Shown: positions 8,351 to 17,645, counted from the stretch's first letter. The stretch is 64,000 nt of DNA from Burkholderia sp. Bp8992 (GCF_003853705.1 NZ_QTQI01000002.1:248001-312000); one strand, 5' to 3'. Translations and numbers: made by a program. The notes: generated by a model from the sequence alone, not told the origin.

Positions 8351-8376
8351 GGCCGGCGCCTCACGCGCCGGCCGTT
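8351..8376 (+). terminator. Terminator after the AcpA-like gene
   Basis: GGCCGGCGC (8351-8359) pairs with GCGCCGGCC around a short loop and is followed by GTTTCCATTTC. It is 20 bp after the stop of the AcpA-like gene. The T run is broken, so strength is moderate. Confidence 0.7.
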
Positions 8377-8425
8377 TCCATTTCAACGCACCGCTTCGTG
8401 CGGCGCACGATTTTCGACCGACAGC

Positions 8426-9847
8426 ATGACAGCTCGCCCTGCGTTTTCGTCTCCCGACACCTCCGGCGCCCCCGCGCCGCGCGCCCCTTCCCGCCTGCTG
8501 CGCCGCGCGGCGTTCGTGCTCGGTGCGGCCGTGCTCGGCTATGGCGCGTTCGCGATCGCGTTTCCCGCGCAGGTGCCGGCGGCGATCGGCACGGTGGTCG
8601 CCGACTGGACGGGCGCGAATCCGCATCCGGTCGTGCTGCAGCGGCCGGCCGCGCAACCGCTGTCGGCGGTCGCTCAGCTCGGGCGCGCGCTGTTCCACGA
8701 TCCGTCGCTGTCCGCGTCGGGCAAGCAGTCGTGCGCGTCGTGCCACAGCCCCGATCATGCGTACGGCCCGCCGAATGCGCTCGACGTGCAGCCGGGCGGC
8801 CTCGCGATGACGCAGCAGGGCTATCGCCCGCCGCCGTCGCTGATGTACCTGTACCGCCAGCCGAACTTCAGCATCGGCCCCGATGCCGGCGAAAACGATG
8901 CCGCGCCGAGCGTCGCGCAGCAGGCCGCGTCGGCGGCCGGCGTCGTCAAGGCGCAGAAGGTGGCCGGCACGTCGGCCGCGCCGCAGCTCGTACCGCAGGG
9001 CGGGATGTTCTGGGACGGCCGCGCCGACACGCTGCAGCAGCAGGCGTTCGGCCCGCTGCTGAATCCGGTCGAGATGGCGAACGCGAACATCGATGACGTG
9101 GCGCACAAGCTCGCGCAGTCGTCGCACCGCACGCAGTTCGAGAAACTGTTCGGCGCACGCGTGTTCGACAGCCCGCAGCTCGCGGTATCGGAAGCGATGT
9201 TCGCGATCGCGCGCTACCAGGTCGAGGATCCGTGGTTCCACCCGTACGACAGCAAGTACGACCGCTGGCTCGAAGGGCGCGCGCGTCTCACCCAGGCGGA
9301 ACTGCGCGGGCTGCGCCTGTTCAACGATCCGGACAAGGCGAATTGCGCGGGATGCCACCTGTCGAAACCCGGCAAGGACGGCTTGCCGCCGATGTTTACC
9401 GATTACCAGTACGAGGCGCTCGGTGCGCCGCGCAACAAGGCGCTCGCGCAGAACCGCAACCCGGCGTTCTACGATCTCGGCGTGTGCGGGCCGTTCCGCG
9501 ACGACCTGAAGGACCAGACGCAGTATTGCGGGATGTTCCTGACGCCGACGCTGCGCAACGCGGCGACGCGCCACGTGTTCTTCCACAACGGCGTGTTCCA
9601 TACGCTCGACCAGGTGATGGCGTTCTACAACGAGCGCAGCATCTCGCCGCAGAAGTTCTATTCGCGCGGCGCGGACGGCAAGATCGACGAGTACGACGAC
9701 ATCCCGCCGAAATATCGCGCGAACGTCGACGTGACCGATGCGCCGTTCGACCGCAAGCCGGGCGACAAGCCGGCAATGACGGCGCAGGACATCAAGGATA
9801 TCGAAGCGTTCCTCGGCACGCTGAACGACGAGCCGGCGCAGCACTGA
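8426..9847 (+). CDS. Di-haem cytochrome c peroxidase family protein (MauG/CcpA type)
   Basis: 473 residues. An N-terminal hydrophobic segment (about 25-45) directs export, so the catalytic part is periplasmic. Two covalent haem sites are visible: CASCH at 103-107 and CAGCH at 307-311, the spacing of di-haem peroxidases. FWDGRADTLQQQAFGPLLNPVEM and the late TLRNAATRHVFFHNGVFHTL with its axial-ligand-type residues support this. The likely reaction is reduction of hydrogen peroxide with cytochrome c electrons, though MauG-like protein oxidation is possible. It follows the AcpA-like gene by 96 bp with a terminator between, and meets the methyltransferase gene end to end. Confidence 0.88.
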   Translation: MTARPAFSSPDTSGAPAPRAPSRLLRRAAFVLGAAVLGYGAFAIAFPAQVPAAIGTVVADWTGANPHPVVLQRPAAQPLSAVAQLGRALFHDPSLSASGKQSCASCHSPDHAYGPPNALDVQPGGLAMTQQGYRPPPSLMYLYRQPNFSIGPDAGENDAAPSVAQQAASAAGVVKAQKVAGTSAAPQLVPQGGMFWDGRADTLQQQAFGPLLNPVEMANANIDDVAHKLAQSSHRTQFEKLFGARVFDSPQLAVSEAMFAIARYQVEDPWFHPYDSKYDRWLEGRARLTQAELRGLRLFNDPDKANCAGCHLSKPGKDGLPPMFTDYQYEALGAPRNKALAQNRNPAFYDLGVCGPFRDDLKDQTQYCGMFLTPTLRNAATRHVFFHNGVFHTLDQVMAFYNERSISPQKFYSRGADGKIDEYDDIPPKYRANVDVTDAPFDRKPGDKPAMTAQDIKDIEAFLGTLNDEPAQH

Positions 9848-9871
9848 GCGCCGGTCGAGCGCCGCACCGCA

Positions 9872-10612
9872 TCAGCGGCGCGCGCGGATGCACAGGAAGG
9901 CCGGCGCCAGCGACAGCTCCGCGTGGAGCCGTTCCGACGCGGCCTTCATCTCCGGCAGCGGCTTCGGTTCGACGAACCGGTCGAGCCGCCAGCCGCCGTC
10001 GGCGACCGCATTCAGGATATCGGCGAGCGGCCGCCGCCAGGCCTCGACATAGGGCCGCGGCTCGCCGAATCCCGACCAGTGGAAACCGAAGCGCGACGTG
10101 TCGAAGTACGTACCATCCCCGCGCGTGCGCTCGTCCATCCAGTCGCGCATCGGATGCGCCATCGAGAACACGAGCGTCGCACCGGGGCGCGCGACGCGCC
10201 GGAATTCGCGCAGCGTCGGCGCGAGATCGCGCACGTAGTCGAGCGCGAGCGAACACAGCACCTTGTCGACGGATGCGTCGGCCAGCCACGCGAGCGGCGC
10301 CTCCAGATCGCCTTCCACGACATCGACCGCGAGGCCGTCGCAGCGCGTTCGCGCGAGCGCGATCATCTCCGGCGTGACGTCGAAGGCCTGCACGGTCGCG
10401 CCGCGGCGTGCGAGGTGTTCGCTGCAGATGCCGGGCCCGCAGCCGGCATCGAGCACCGTCAGGCCGTCGACGTCGCCGAGCAGCGCCATCGTCGCCGGCC
10501 GTTCATACAGCGCGTTGTGCGCCTTCGTCGGCGCGAGATCCGCATAGCGTTGCGCGAAGCTCGCGTAAGCGCGGCGGCCCAGCGGGTCGTTCAGGTCGTT
10601 AGGTTCGGTCAT
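9872..10612 (-). CDS. Class I SAM-dependent methyltransferase
   Basis: 246 residues. Motif I VLDAGCGPGICSEHLARRGA (about 49-68), the acidic VQAFDVTPEMIALAR, and the post-II DKVLCSLALDYVRDLAPTLREF are standard for Rossmann-fold methyltransferases of the UbiE/BioC type. The ATG at 10612 begins MTEPNDLNDPLGRRAY. It is the last gene of the ABC transporter/oxidoreductase run on this strand, 77 bp after the oxidoreductase; co-transcription is plausible but the gap permits a separate promoter. The methyl acceptor is unknown. Confidence 0.82.
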   Translation of the reverse strand: MTEPNDLNDPLGRRAYASFAQRYADLAPTKAHNALYERPATMALLGDVDGLTVLDAGCGPGICSEHLARRGATVQAFDVTPEMIALARTRCDGLAVDVVEGDLEAPLAWLADASVDKVLCSLALDYVRDLAPTLREFRRVARPGATLVFSMAHPMRDWMDERTRGDGTYFDTSRFGFHWSGFGEPRPYVEAWRRPLADILNAVADGGWRLDRFVEPKPLPEMKAASERLHAELSLAPAFLCIRARR

Positions 10613-10689
10613 GTGGTATCCGTCGGTCGAAACACGGCAGCCGATTCTGCCCGATCGGATGACGGATGGCGACTGCCGTCGCGCCTGCA

Positions 10690-12000
10690 TCAGGACAGGC
10701 TGTCGAGCAACCGATACCACGCGACCCCGGCCGCGATGTAGAAGCGCTGCAGCCCGTGCAACGGAATGGGTCGGATCGGCGAAACCCGGAACGGCAGCGG
10801 CAGTTGCACGTCGCCCGACAGATGCGCGGCCAGATGCTTGCCGAGCGTCGTCGCCATCGCGATGCCGCGGCCGTTGTAGCCGAGCGCGATCGTCACGCCC
10901 GGCGCGGGCTCGTGCACGTGCGGCAGGAAATCCGCGGTGATCGCGACGCGCCCCGCCCAGCGGTATTCGAACCGGACGCCCTTCAGTTGCGGATACAGCA
11001 GCGTCGTCGCGCGCTCGAGATGACGCCAGTCGCTCGGCGCGCGCGGGTCGGCGAACGGGCCGCGCCCACCCATCAGCAGGCGCCCGGCCGCGTCGCGGCG
11101 GAAGTACAGCAGCAGACGCCGCGCATCCGATGCGACCTCGCCGCCGGCGAGGATGTCGCGACCGAGCTCCGGCGCGAGCGGTTGCGTCGCGACGATGAAA
11201 CTGTTCGCGGCGATCACCGACTGGCGCAAGCCGGGCCACAGCCCATCCGTGTAGCCGTTGGTCGCGATCACGACGCGCTCGGCCGACAGCGTTGCGCCGC
11301 CTGACGTCACGATCCGCCAGCGGCCGTCGGCGCGCGTCAGGCCGACGGCGCGCGTCGACCCGTGCACGACGGCCCCGCTCGCCTGCGCGGCGCGCACGAG
11401 GCCACGCGTATAGCTGAGCGGCTGCACGCTGCCCGCGCGGCGATCGATCCAGCCGCCCGCATACGCCGGCGTGCCGAGCCGCCGCGCGACGTCGTCGCGG
11501 CTCAGCACGTCGACCGGCGCGCCGCGCGCGGCCCATTGCTGCGCGCGACGGGCGACCGTGTCGAGCATCGCGGCGGTCGGCGCCGGCTGGATCCAGCCGT
11601 GGCGACGCGCATCGCAGTCGATTCCATGCCGCGCGATCAGGTCGAACACCGTGTCGGCCGCGCCGCCGACGATGCCGGCAAGCTGCTCGCCGGCCTCGTC
11701 GCCGAACCGACGGACCAGTTCGTCGGGGTCGTATTTCAGCCCGGGAATCACTTGCCCGCCGTTGCGGCCCGATGCGCCCCAGCCCGGTTGCGCGCCGTCG
11801 ATCACGCGGACGTTCACGCCGCGTTCGGCCAGATGAAGTGCGGTCGACAGGCCCGTGAAGCCCGCGCCGACGATCGCCACGTCGCACGACACGGACGCGT
11901 CGAGCGCGGGCGTATCGGGCGCCGGCGCGGCGGTCGCCGCCCACAGCGAATCGGGCCACTGCGCGTCGGGCCGTCCGGGTGCCGCGTTCGTTGCGCTCAT
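10690..12000 (-). CDS. FAD-dependent oxidoreductase (DAO/PuuB family)
   Basis: 436 residues of the D-amino acid oxidase/glycine oxidase family (PF01266). The FAD dinucleotide motif GAGFTG (45-50) starts the Rossmann fold, [15 protein letters not shown] (about 73-87) is the FAD-contact segment typical of PuuB-like enzymes, and [17 protein letters not shown] is the C-terminal FAD motif. It probably oxidises the C-N bond of an amino acid or polyamine derivative. The start overlaps the ABC ATPase stop (ATGA, 11997-12000), tying it to uptake of its substrate. Family homology cannot distinguish gamma-glutamylputrescine from other amines. Confidence 0.87.
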   Translation of the reverse strand: MSATNAAPGRPDAQWPDSLWAATAAPAPDTPALDASVSCDVAIVGAGFTGLSTALHLAERGVNVRVIDGAQPGWGASGRNGGQVIPGLKYDPDELVRRFGDEAGEQLAGIVGGAADTVFDLIARHGIDCDARRHGWIQPAPTAAMLDTVARRAQQWAARGAPVDVLSRDDVARRLGTPAYAGGWIDRRAGSVQPLSYTRGLVRAAQASGAVVHGSTRAVGLTRADGRWRIVTSGGATLSAERVVIATNGYTDGLWPGLRQSVIAANSFIVATQPLAPELGRDILAGGEVASDARRLLLYFRRDAAGRLLMGGRGPFADPRAPSDWRHLERATTLLYPQLKGVRFEYRWAGRVAITADFLPHVHEPAPGVTIALGYNGRGIAMATTLGKHLAAHLSGDVQLPLPFRVSPIRPIPLHGLQRFYIAAGVAWYRLLDSLS

Positions 12001-12752
12001 GTTCGATCCGGGTGGTCGGCGCCGTCCGACGCCAGCAGGCGGCGCAGGAATTCCTGCGTGCGGGGATGGGTCGGCTGCGTGAGCACGTCGCGCGCCGGTC
12101 CGCTTTCGCAGATGGTGCCGTCGTGCAGGAAGCACACGCGATCGGCCACTTCGCGGGCAAATCCCATTTCGTGCGTGACGACCACCATGGTCATCCCGTC
12201 GCGCGCGAGCCCCCGCATCACGCCGAGCACTTCGCCGACGAGTTCGGGGTCGAGCGCCGACGTCGGCTCGTCGAACAGGATCGCCTGCGGCTCCATTGCA
12301 AGCGCGCGTGCGATCGCGACGCGCTGCTGCTGCCCGCCCGACAGTTCCGACGGATACGCATTCATCCGGTGCGACAGCCCGACCTTGTCGAGCAGCGCGC
12401 GGGCCTGCTCGCGCGCCTGCGCGACCGGCATGCGCCGCACGTGCACGGGCCCTTCCATCACGTTCTCGAGTGCCGTGCGGTGCGCGAACAGGTTGAAGCG
12501 CTGGAACACCATGCCGACCCGCATCCGCAGTTCGTGGATCCGCTTCGAATGCGCGTCGACCTTCACGCCGTCGATCGTGATCGCCCCTTCGTCGTAGGTC
12601 TCGAAGCCGTTGATACAGCGCAACACGGTCGACTTGCCGGAACCGGACGGCCCGATCAGGCATACGACTTCACCCGCCTGCACGTCGAGGCTCACGCCCT
12701 TCAGCACCGCGTGCTGCTGAAACCGTTTATGGATGGAATCGATCCGGATCAT
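11997..12752 (-). CDS. Polar amino acid ABC transporter, ATP-binding subunit
   Basis: 251 residues of the GlnQ/HisP class. Walker [10 protein letters not shown] (34-42), Q-loop [18 protein letters not shown], signature [16 protein letters not shown], Walker [15 protein letters not shown] and the switch VVVTHEMG are all intact. It energises import through the permease encoded just upstream; the genes overlap by 4 bp (ATGA at 12749-12752). It belongs to the operon running from the binding protein to the FAD oxidoreductase. Confidence 0.95.
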   Translation of the reverse strand: MIRIDSIHKRFQQHAVLKGVSLDVQAGEVVCLIGPSGSGKSTVLRCINGFETYDEGAITIDGVKVDAHSKRIHELRMRVGMVFQRFNLFAHRTALENVMEGPVHVRRMPVAQAREQARALLDKVGLSHRMNAYPSELSGGQQQRVAIARALAMEPQAILFDEPTSALDPELVGEVLGVMRGLARDGMTMVVVTHEMGFAREVADRVCFLHDGTICESGPARDVLTQPTHPRTQEFLRRLLASDGADHPDRT

Positions 12753-13405
12753 GCGCCTCTCCTCAGTGCGAGCCGCTTGCCGAGCCGGTTCACGCCGAAC
12801 ATCAGCGGCAGGCCGAGCGCGAGATACAGCAGCGCGACGAGCGTGTAGACGCTCATGTTCTGGAACGTCGACGATGCGATCAGCTGGCCGGCGCGCGTGA
12901 TCTCGGCGACCGTGATCGTCGACGCGACCGACGAATCCTTCAGCAGCATCACCAGCGTGTTGCCGTACGGCGGCAGCGCGATGCGGAACGCCTGCGGCAG
13001 CACCACGCGCCGCATGATCATGGGGCCGCGCATGCCGATCGCGTGCGCGGCTTCAATCTGACCGTGGTCGATCGCCTCGATGCCCGCGCGGAAATTCTCG
13101 GCCTGATACGCCGAATACGCGATGCCGAGGCCGAGCACGCCAGCCTGGAACGCCGACAGTTGCACGCCGAGATCAGGCAGCACGAAGTATATGTAGAACA
13201 GCTGCACGATGATCGGCAGCCCGCGGATCACGTTGACGATCGTGCTGCCGGCCGTCGAGACGGCACGATTGCGCGACACCTTCATCAACGCGAGGATCAG
13301 CCCGAGCACCGAGCTGAGCACGAACGCGCATGCGGTGATCTCGATCGTGACCACCGCGCCCTTCAGCAGGATCGGCAGGAAATCGATCGCGTTCTGAAAA
13401 AACAT
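12749..13405 (-). CDS. Polar amino acid ABC transporter, permease subunit
   Basis: 218 residues with about five membrane segments and the HisM/GlnP family EAA-type loop ([20 protein letters not shown]). It should form the inner-membrane channel, probably as a homodimer because only one permease gene is present. It lies 88 bp after the binding-protein gene and overlaps the ATPase gene, consistent with one operon. Confidence 0.93.
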   Translation of the reverse strand: MFFQNAIDFLPILLKGAVVTIEITACAFVLSSVLGLILALMKVSRNRAVSTAGSTIVNVIRGLPIIVQLFYIYFVLPDLGVQLSAFQAGVLGLGIAYSAYQAENFRAGIEAIDHGQIEAAHAIGMRGPMIMRRVVLPQAFRIALPPYGNTLVMLLKDSSVASTITVAEITRAGQLIASSTFQNMSVYTLVALLYLALGLPLMFGVNRLGKRLALRRGA

Positions 13406-13493
13406 GAGGTCTCCTGTGCGAAGGCCGAACGGCCCGCCGCTGGGGATGCCCGCGACGCGCGGGCGATGCCGGTCGGGAAGCGAATGCCGACGC

Positions 13494-14270
13494 TCAGCTC
13501 ATGTGCCACTTCTGCAGGATCTGCTGCAGCGTGCCGTCGGTCTTCATCTTGCGGATCGCGCCGTTGAGCTGTTCGAGTGTCGCGGTGTCACCCTTGCGCA
13601 CGATGAAGCACACCTGCCCCTTCACGACGCTCTGGTATTCCGGCACGAGCCGCACCTGGCGATTGACGCCGTGCTCGATCTGATACGCGACGATCGGCTG
13701 GTCGGCGAAGCCGGCCTTGATGCGCCCGAGCGCGACGTCGCGCATGATGTCGGCGATCGAGTCGTAGGTCCGGACTTCCTTGAAGATGCCCTTCTTGTTG
13801 AGCGCGTCGACGAACGCGGTGCCGACCTGCGCGCCGACCACCTGGTCCTTGAAATCGTCCATCGACGTATAGCGGCCCGGGTCGTCCGCCTTCACGATCA
13901 GGCCTTCGCCGAACGAATAGACCGTGTCGGAGAAATCGACGACCTGCTGGCGCGCCGGCGTCTTCAGCATCGCGGCCGAGATGATGTCGATCTTCTGCGT
14001 GGTGAGCGACGGGATCAGCGCCGAGAACACGGTCTGCTGCACGTCGACGCGAAACCCGGCGGACTTCCCTGCCGCGGTAATCGCATCGACCATCATCCCC
14101 TGGATCGAATTGCTCTTGACGTCGAGAAACGTAAACGGCACGCCGGTGGCCGTCGCACCGACCTTGAGCGTCGGCTCGGCCGCGACGGCGCCAGCCGATG
14201 CCGTGGAGAGTGCGATACAGGTGGCGAAACCGGCGGCCAGTGCGCCGAACCGCTTGATGAACGGAACCAT
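13494..14270 (-). CDS. ABC transporter substrate-binding protein, family 3
   Basis: 258 residues. A signal peptide (about 1-28, ending ...GAVAA-EPTLK) sends it to the periplasm. The body fits SBP_bac_3: GVPFTFLDVKSNSIQGMMVD, IISAAMLKTPARQQVVDFSD and VGAQVGTAFVDALNKKG. ATG 14270 is chosen since the signal peptide begins there with a GGGAGTCACC ribosome region upstream. It is the first gene of the operon and divergent from an IclR regulator, with a perfect inverted repeat between them. The ligand is probably an amino acid or amine that the downstream oxidoreductase degrades (inference). Confidence 0.93.
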   Translation of the reverse strand: MVPFIKRFGALAAGFATCIALSTASAGAVAAEPTLKVGATATGVPFTFLDVKSNSIQGMMVDAITAAGKSAGFRVDVQQTVFSALIPSLTTQKIDIISAAMLKTPARQQVVDFSDTVYSFGEGLIVKADDPGRYTSMDDFKDQVVGAQVGTAFVDALNKKGIFKEVRTYDSIADIMRDVALGRIKAGFADQPIVAYQIEHGVNRQVRLVPEYQSVVKGQVCFIVRKGDTATLEQLNGAIRKMKTDGTLQQILQKWHMS

Positions 14271-14374
14271 GGTGACTCCCTCTCGAATAATCCGGTGCGC
14301 CGGCCGGTCGCTGATCGACACTGCGACGATGGCTTGATCTTAAAACGAATCAAAAACATCGCAAATAGATTTTT

Positions 14375-14395
14375 GCGTATCGATATTCGATACGC
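14375..14395. promoter_or_regulatory. Perfect inverted repeat GCGTATCG-N5-CGATACGC, candidate IclR operator
   Basis: Two perfect 8-bp arms with a 5-bp AT spacer, 35 bp before the IclR start and 105 bp before the binding-protein start. It is the only perfect symmetric element seen in this AT-rich divergent region, so it probably serves the IclR protein; promoter overlap is likely. Confidence 0.7.
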
Positions 14396-14430
14396 TATGA
14401 TGTAACATCGAATCGATTCCGCCCTTCGCC

Positions 14431-15222
14431 ATGGAAACGTCGCCCGACCAAGCAAACGACCTCCTGTTCAACCAGTCGCTGGAGAAAGGGCTGAACGTGT
14501 TGCGCGCGTTCAGCGCGAAGCGACGCACGATGACGCTGGCTGAAGTGGCCGACGCCGCCGGCATGACGAAAAGCTCGGCGCAGCGGATGGTCTACACGCT
14601 CGAGAAGCTCGGCTACATTCGCAAGCATCCGGTCACGCGGCGCTACCAGCTCACGCCGCACGTGATGCGAATCGGCTTCAACTATCTCGCGGCCGATACG
14701 CTGATCGACGTCGCGAATCCGTTCCTGTCCGAGCTGACGAACCTGACCGGCGAAACCACCAACCTCACCGAGCCGGACGAGGACGAGATGGTGTACGTCG
14801 CGCGTTTCGTGTCGACGAAGTTCGTGCCGATCCACATGCCGATCGGCAGCCGCATCCCGATGTACTGCACCGGCAGCGGCCGCGCGTTCCTGAGCGCGTT
14901 GCCGCCCGGCGACGCACGCGCGCGGCTCGACGGCATGGCGCGCACGCCATATACGCCGCGCACGGTCACGGCGCTCGACGATCTCGTCGCGCTGCTCGAA
15001 GGCGCGCGGCGCGAAGGCTACGCGACCAACCAGGAAGAATTGTTCATCGGCGACATGTCGATCGCGGCGCCCGTGCTCGGCAGCCAGGGGCAGCCAGTCG
15101 CGGCCGTGCACGTGGTCGCGCCGACGAGCCGCTGGACGTTCGACGACGCGCGCCGCAAGCTCGCGCCGGCGGTGATCGACTGCGCACGCGGGATCAGCAA
15201 TTCGATACGGACGCTTGAGTAG
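14431..15222 (+). CDS. IclR family transcriptional regulator
   Basis: 263 residues. An N-terminal winged helix-turn-helix (about 12-75; SLEKGLNVLRAFSAKRRTMT and AGMTKSSAQRMVYTLEKLGY) is followed by an IclR effector domain (about 85-260) with TGETTNLTEPDEDEMVYVAR and the YCTGSGRAFLSALP segment. It is divergent from the ABC/oxidoreductase operon and is the obvious regulator of it. The effector is probably the transported compound or its oxidation product; this is not visible. Confidence 0.93.
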   Translation: METSPDQANDLLFNQSLEKGLNVLRAFSAKRRTMTLAEVADAAGMTKSSAQRMVYTLEKLGYIRKHPVTRRYQLTPHVMRIGFNYLAADTLIDVANPFLSELTNLTGETTNLTEPDEDEMVYVARFVSTKFVPIHMPIGSRIPMYCTGSGRAFLSALPPGDARARLDGMARTPYTPRTVTALDDLVALLEGARREGYATNQEELFIGDMSIAAPVLGSQGQPVAAVHVVAPTSRWTFDDARRKLAPAVIDCARGISNSIRTLE

Positions 15223-15276
15223 CGACGGTGAAATGGCATGCGGCGCGCCGTTGCGTGGCGCAACGGCGTTCGACCG

Positions 15277-15729
15277 CTACTGCGGCTTCGGCGGATGCTC
15301 GGCCCGGTAGGTACGGTTCGGGCGCGATACGAGTTGCTTCGTTGCAGCGTCGAGTTCCTTCCCGTGATACAGATCGATGCACTTCAGGAAGTCGAACTTC
15401 ACGTCCCTGACCTCCGGTTCGACAACCGGATTCCGATAGTCTCGAGCCAGATACTTCGCGACCAGCGCATGAATGACGTCCGGCGCGCGTTCCATGTCGT
15501 AGTCGGTCCAGTCGCGCAACGCGCTGGTGCTGCTGCCGATGTCCTTGCTCGCGCCGGGCGCCTGCTTGTATGCGGTAGCCAGGCACTCCGCGAGCACCAT
15601 GTCCTTGAAGTTCTGGAGATAAGTTCGTGAGCCTGCCTCAGGTGCCGCTTGTGCGGCTTCCTTCGCCACGACCATCGCCGGTTGAAATGCGATGCACGCC
15701 AACGCGGCTGCGATCCGGACTCCCCTCAT
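15277..15729 (-). CDS. Tai4-like T6SS amidase immunity protein, orphan
   Basis: 150 residues. A signal peptide (about 1-22, ...AMVVA-KEAAQ) sends it to the periplasm, where Tai4 proteins inhibit the peptidoglycan amidase Tae4. The Tai4 family pattern is clear: YLQNFKDMVLAECLATAYK with Cys49, then LRDWTDYD, and KFDFLKCIDLYHGKEL with Cys117. The start is ATG 15729, which overlaps the TGA of an open reading frame upstream on the same strand. No Tae4 amidase or T6SS structural gene is present in the window, so it looks like a solitary immunity gene protecting against other strains' Tae4. It is convergent with the IclR gene. Confidence 0.75.
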   Translation of the reverse strand: MRGVRIAAALACIAFQPAMVVAKEAAQAAPEAGSRTYLQNFKDMVLAECLATAYKQAPGASKDIGSSTSALRDWTDYDMERAPDVIHALVAKYLARDYRNPVVEPEVRDVKFDFLKCIDLYHGKELDAATKQLVSRPNRTYRAEHPPKPQ

Positions 15730-16003
15730 GACAGGCTCCAAAAATTTGCGCGATCGGAACGATACCGCGCGGCCGGTTCGTTGAAGTAACAATGGTCGCG
15801 CCCCGGATGCTCGCCTCCATCGCCTTCCCCCAGCCGGGCCTCTAGGATCGAATCAAACCCCGACGCGGAAAAATATTGCCGACTGTCGCCGCCAGCCTCT
15901 TCGCCCACCCCACCCCGCGTTTTCCCCGATGCCGTTCGACTTGACTCGCCCCCTCCGATCGTCAACACTTCGCACATCGCAAGTGTGATCACAGATCGCA
16001 GAT
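15726..16003 (-). pseudogene. Possible C-terminal remnant of a gene coupled to Tai4
   Basis: The minus-strand frame ending at 15726 (TGA overlapping the Tai4 ATG) stays open past 16000. Its last 70 codons read protein-like, for example YFSASGFDSILEARLGEG and GRDHCYFNEPAARY, ending NFWSLS. An ATGA overlap with Tai4 is what a coupled upstream gene would show. However, the frame runs into the promoter and start of the GntR gene on the other strand, no start site is visible and no family is recognised. It may be the tail of a lost effector or chance. The left boundary is arbitrary. Confidence 0.3.
15965..15993. promoter_or_regulatory. Inverted repeats upstream of the GntR/FCD gene
   Basis: ACACTT (15965-15970) and AAGTGT (15981-15986) form a 6-10-6 inverted repeat, and TGTGATCACA (15984-15993) is a perfect ten-base palindrome overlapping its right arm. 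They lie about 35-60 bp before the start codon, the normal place for an autoregulatory FCD-type operator; a Crp-like site is an alternative for the second element. Confidence 0.5.
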
Positions 16004-16024
16004 CAAACCTCGGAGAACCCCGTC

Positions 16025-16735
16025 TTGGCGCCTCGTATCGTCCCGCCCGCACTGAAAGCCATCGAACAGGAAACGATGGCCGACAAGGTCTACCAGCAAC
16101 TGCGCGAAGCGCTGATGAGCGGCCGTTTCGCGCCTGGCCAGGCGCTGAGCCTGCGCAGCGTCGCCGAGGCGGTCGGCTCGTCGACGATGCCCGTGCGTGC
16201 TGCGCTCACGCGGCTGCGTGCCGAACGCGCGCTGGTCGACGGCCCGAATCGCGCGCTCGTCGTGCCGCCGATGACGCTCGACATGCTCGACGAACTGCGC
16301 GACGTGCGGATCGCGCTCGAAGGCTGCATCGCCGAGCGCGCGTGCGGGCGGATGACCGACGCGCAGATCGCGGCCGTACGCAAGACCTGCGAGACGATGC
16401 AGGCACACGTCGAGGCCGGCCGCTCGCGCGCCTACCTGCAAAGCAATTTCGCGTTCCACAGCGCGATCTACGCGCATGGCGCGAGCGAAAACACGCTCGC
16501 GATCGTCGAGAACCTGTGGATGCGCGTCGGCCCGTTCCTGAACATGGTCGCGCTCGACATCCCGCACATGCGGCGCTCGATGGACGCGCACCGCGCCATC
16601 GTCGATGCGCTCGAACGGCGCGACGGCGCGGGCGTGCGGGCCGGCATCGCGCTCGACATCGGCGGCGCCGCACACGATCTCGCCGAGACGCTGCGGGCCG
16701 AACAGACCCCGCGGACCGTGAACGCGAAGCCGTAG
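16025..16735 (+). CDS. GntR family regulator, FCD (FadR-C) subfamily
   Basis: 236 residues. N-terminal GntR winged helix (about 16-80; MADKVYQQLREALMSGRFAP and SLRSVAEAVGSSTMPVRAAL) and C-terminal FCD helical domain (about 90-225; ELRDVRIALEGCIAERA, NFAFHSAIYAHG, SMDAHRAIVDALERRDGAG) whose Asp/His residues usually bind a metal and an organic acid. The start used is TTG 16025; an ATG at codon 18 (MADKVY) is an alternative. It is the first gene before an SDR, a BKACE enzyme and an MFS carrier on the same strand and probably regulates them. Confidence 0.9.
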   Translation: MAPRIVPPALKAIEQETMADKVYQQLREALMSGRFAPGQALSLRSVAEAVGSSTMPVRAALTRLRAERALVDGPNRALVVPPMTLDMLDELRDVRIALEGCIAERACGRMTDAQIAAVRKTCETMQAHVEAGRSRAYLQSNFAFHSAIYAHGASENTLAIVENLWMRVGPFLNMVALDIPHMRRSMDAHRAIVDALERRDGAGVRAGIALDIGGAAHDLAETLRAEQTPRTVNAKP

Positions 16736-16803
16736 CGGCCGCTTGCGACGGCCGCCCGACACACGAGCGACCGCAACGACATCAACGATGGAGACAACCC
16801 GGC

Positions 16804-17610
16804 ATGACAGCTTCCGATCTGCTGAAACCCTATGACGGCCTGCGCGTCCTCGTGACGGGCGGCGCGTCGGGCATCGGTCTTGAAATCGCGGACGCGTTCG
16901 CCGAGTGCGGCGCGCACGTGCATGTATGCGACGCGTCGCAAGCGGCGATTGCGGCGCTCGCCGACCGGCCGCCGCGTGCCGCGGCCGGCGCGATCAGCGC
17001 GACGCTGGCCGATGTATCCGACCCGGCCGCCGTCGAGCGCGTGTTCGCCGACGTGTCGACCCGGCTCGGCGGCCTCGACGTGCTGGTCAACAATGCGGGT
17101 ATCGCCGGCCCGACCGGCGGCATCGACGAAATCGACCCCGTGCAGTGGGAACAAACTGTCGCGATCAACCTGAACGCGCAATTCCAGTTCGCGCGCCGCG
17201 CCGTGCCGCTGCTGCGCGAATCGAAACACGGCGGCGCGATCATTGCGCTGTCGTCGGTCGCCGGCCGGCTCGGCTATGCGTTCCGCACGCCGTATGCGGC
17301 CACCAAGTGGGCGGTGGTCGGCCTCGTGAAGAGTCTCGCGATCGAGCTCGGGCCGCTCGGCATCCGCGTGAACGCGATCCAGCCCGGCATCGTGCGCGGC
17401 CCACGGATGCGCCGCGTGATCGAGGCTCGCGCGCAGCAGCTCGGCATCGGCTACGACGACATGGAGCAGCGCTATCTCGAGAAGATCTCGCTGCGGCGCA
17501 TGACCGATCCGGCCGAGATCGCCGCGACGGCGCTGTTCCTGTGCTCGCCGGGCGGGCACGGGATCACGGGGCAGGCGATCTCCGTCTGCGGCAACGTCGA
17601 AGTGCTCTGA
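16804..17610 (+). CDS. SDR family NAD(P)-dependent oxidoreductase
   Basis: 268 residues. The cofactor motif TGGASGIG (18-25), NNAG (96-99), the active-site Ser near 150, and YAATK (Tyr164, Lys168) are intact. The C-terminal GISVCGN-type ending (ITGQAISVCGNVEVL) is normal for classical SDRs. An Asp/Cys-Asp after the second strand (VCDASQ) favours NAD over NADP. It lies 68 bp after the regulator and 35 bp before the BKACE gene, so it probably acts on a hydroxy or keto intermediate in that pathway. The substrate is not recognisable. Confidence 0.92.
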   Translation: MTASDLLKPYDGLRVLVTGGASGIGLEIADAFAECGAHVHVCDASQAAIAALADRPPRAAAGAISATLADVSDPAAVERVFADVSTRLGGLDVLVNNAGIAGPTGGIDEIDPVQWEQTVAINLNAQFQFARRAVPLLRESKHGGAIIALSSVAGRLGYAFRTPYAATKWAVVGLVKSLAIELGPLGIRVNAIQPGIVRGPRMRRVIEARAQQLGIGYDDMEQRYLEKISLRRMTDPAEIAATALFLCSPGGHGITGQAISVCGNVEVL

Positions 17611-17645
17611 CGCACCCAGAATCGTTCATCGAAAGGAATCCATCC

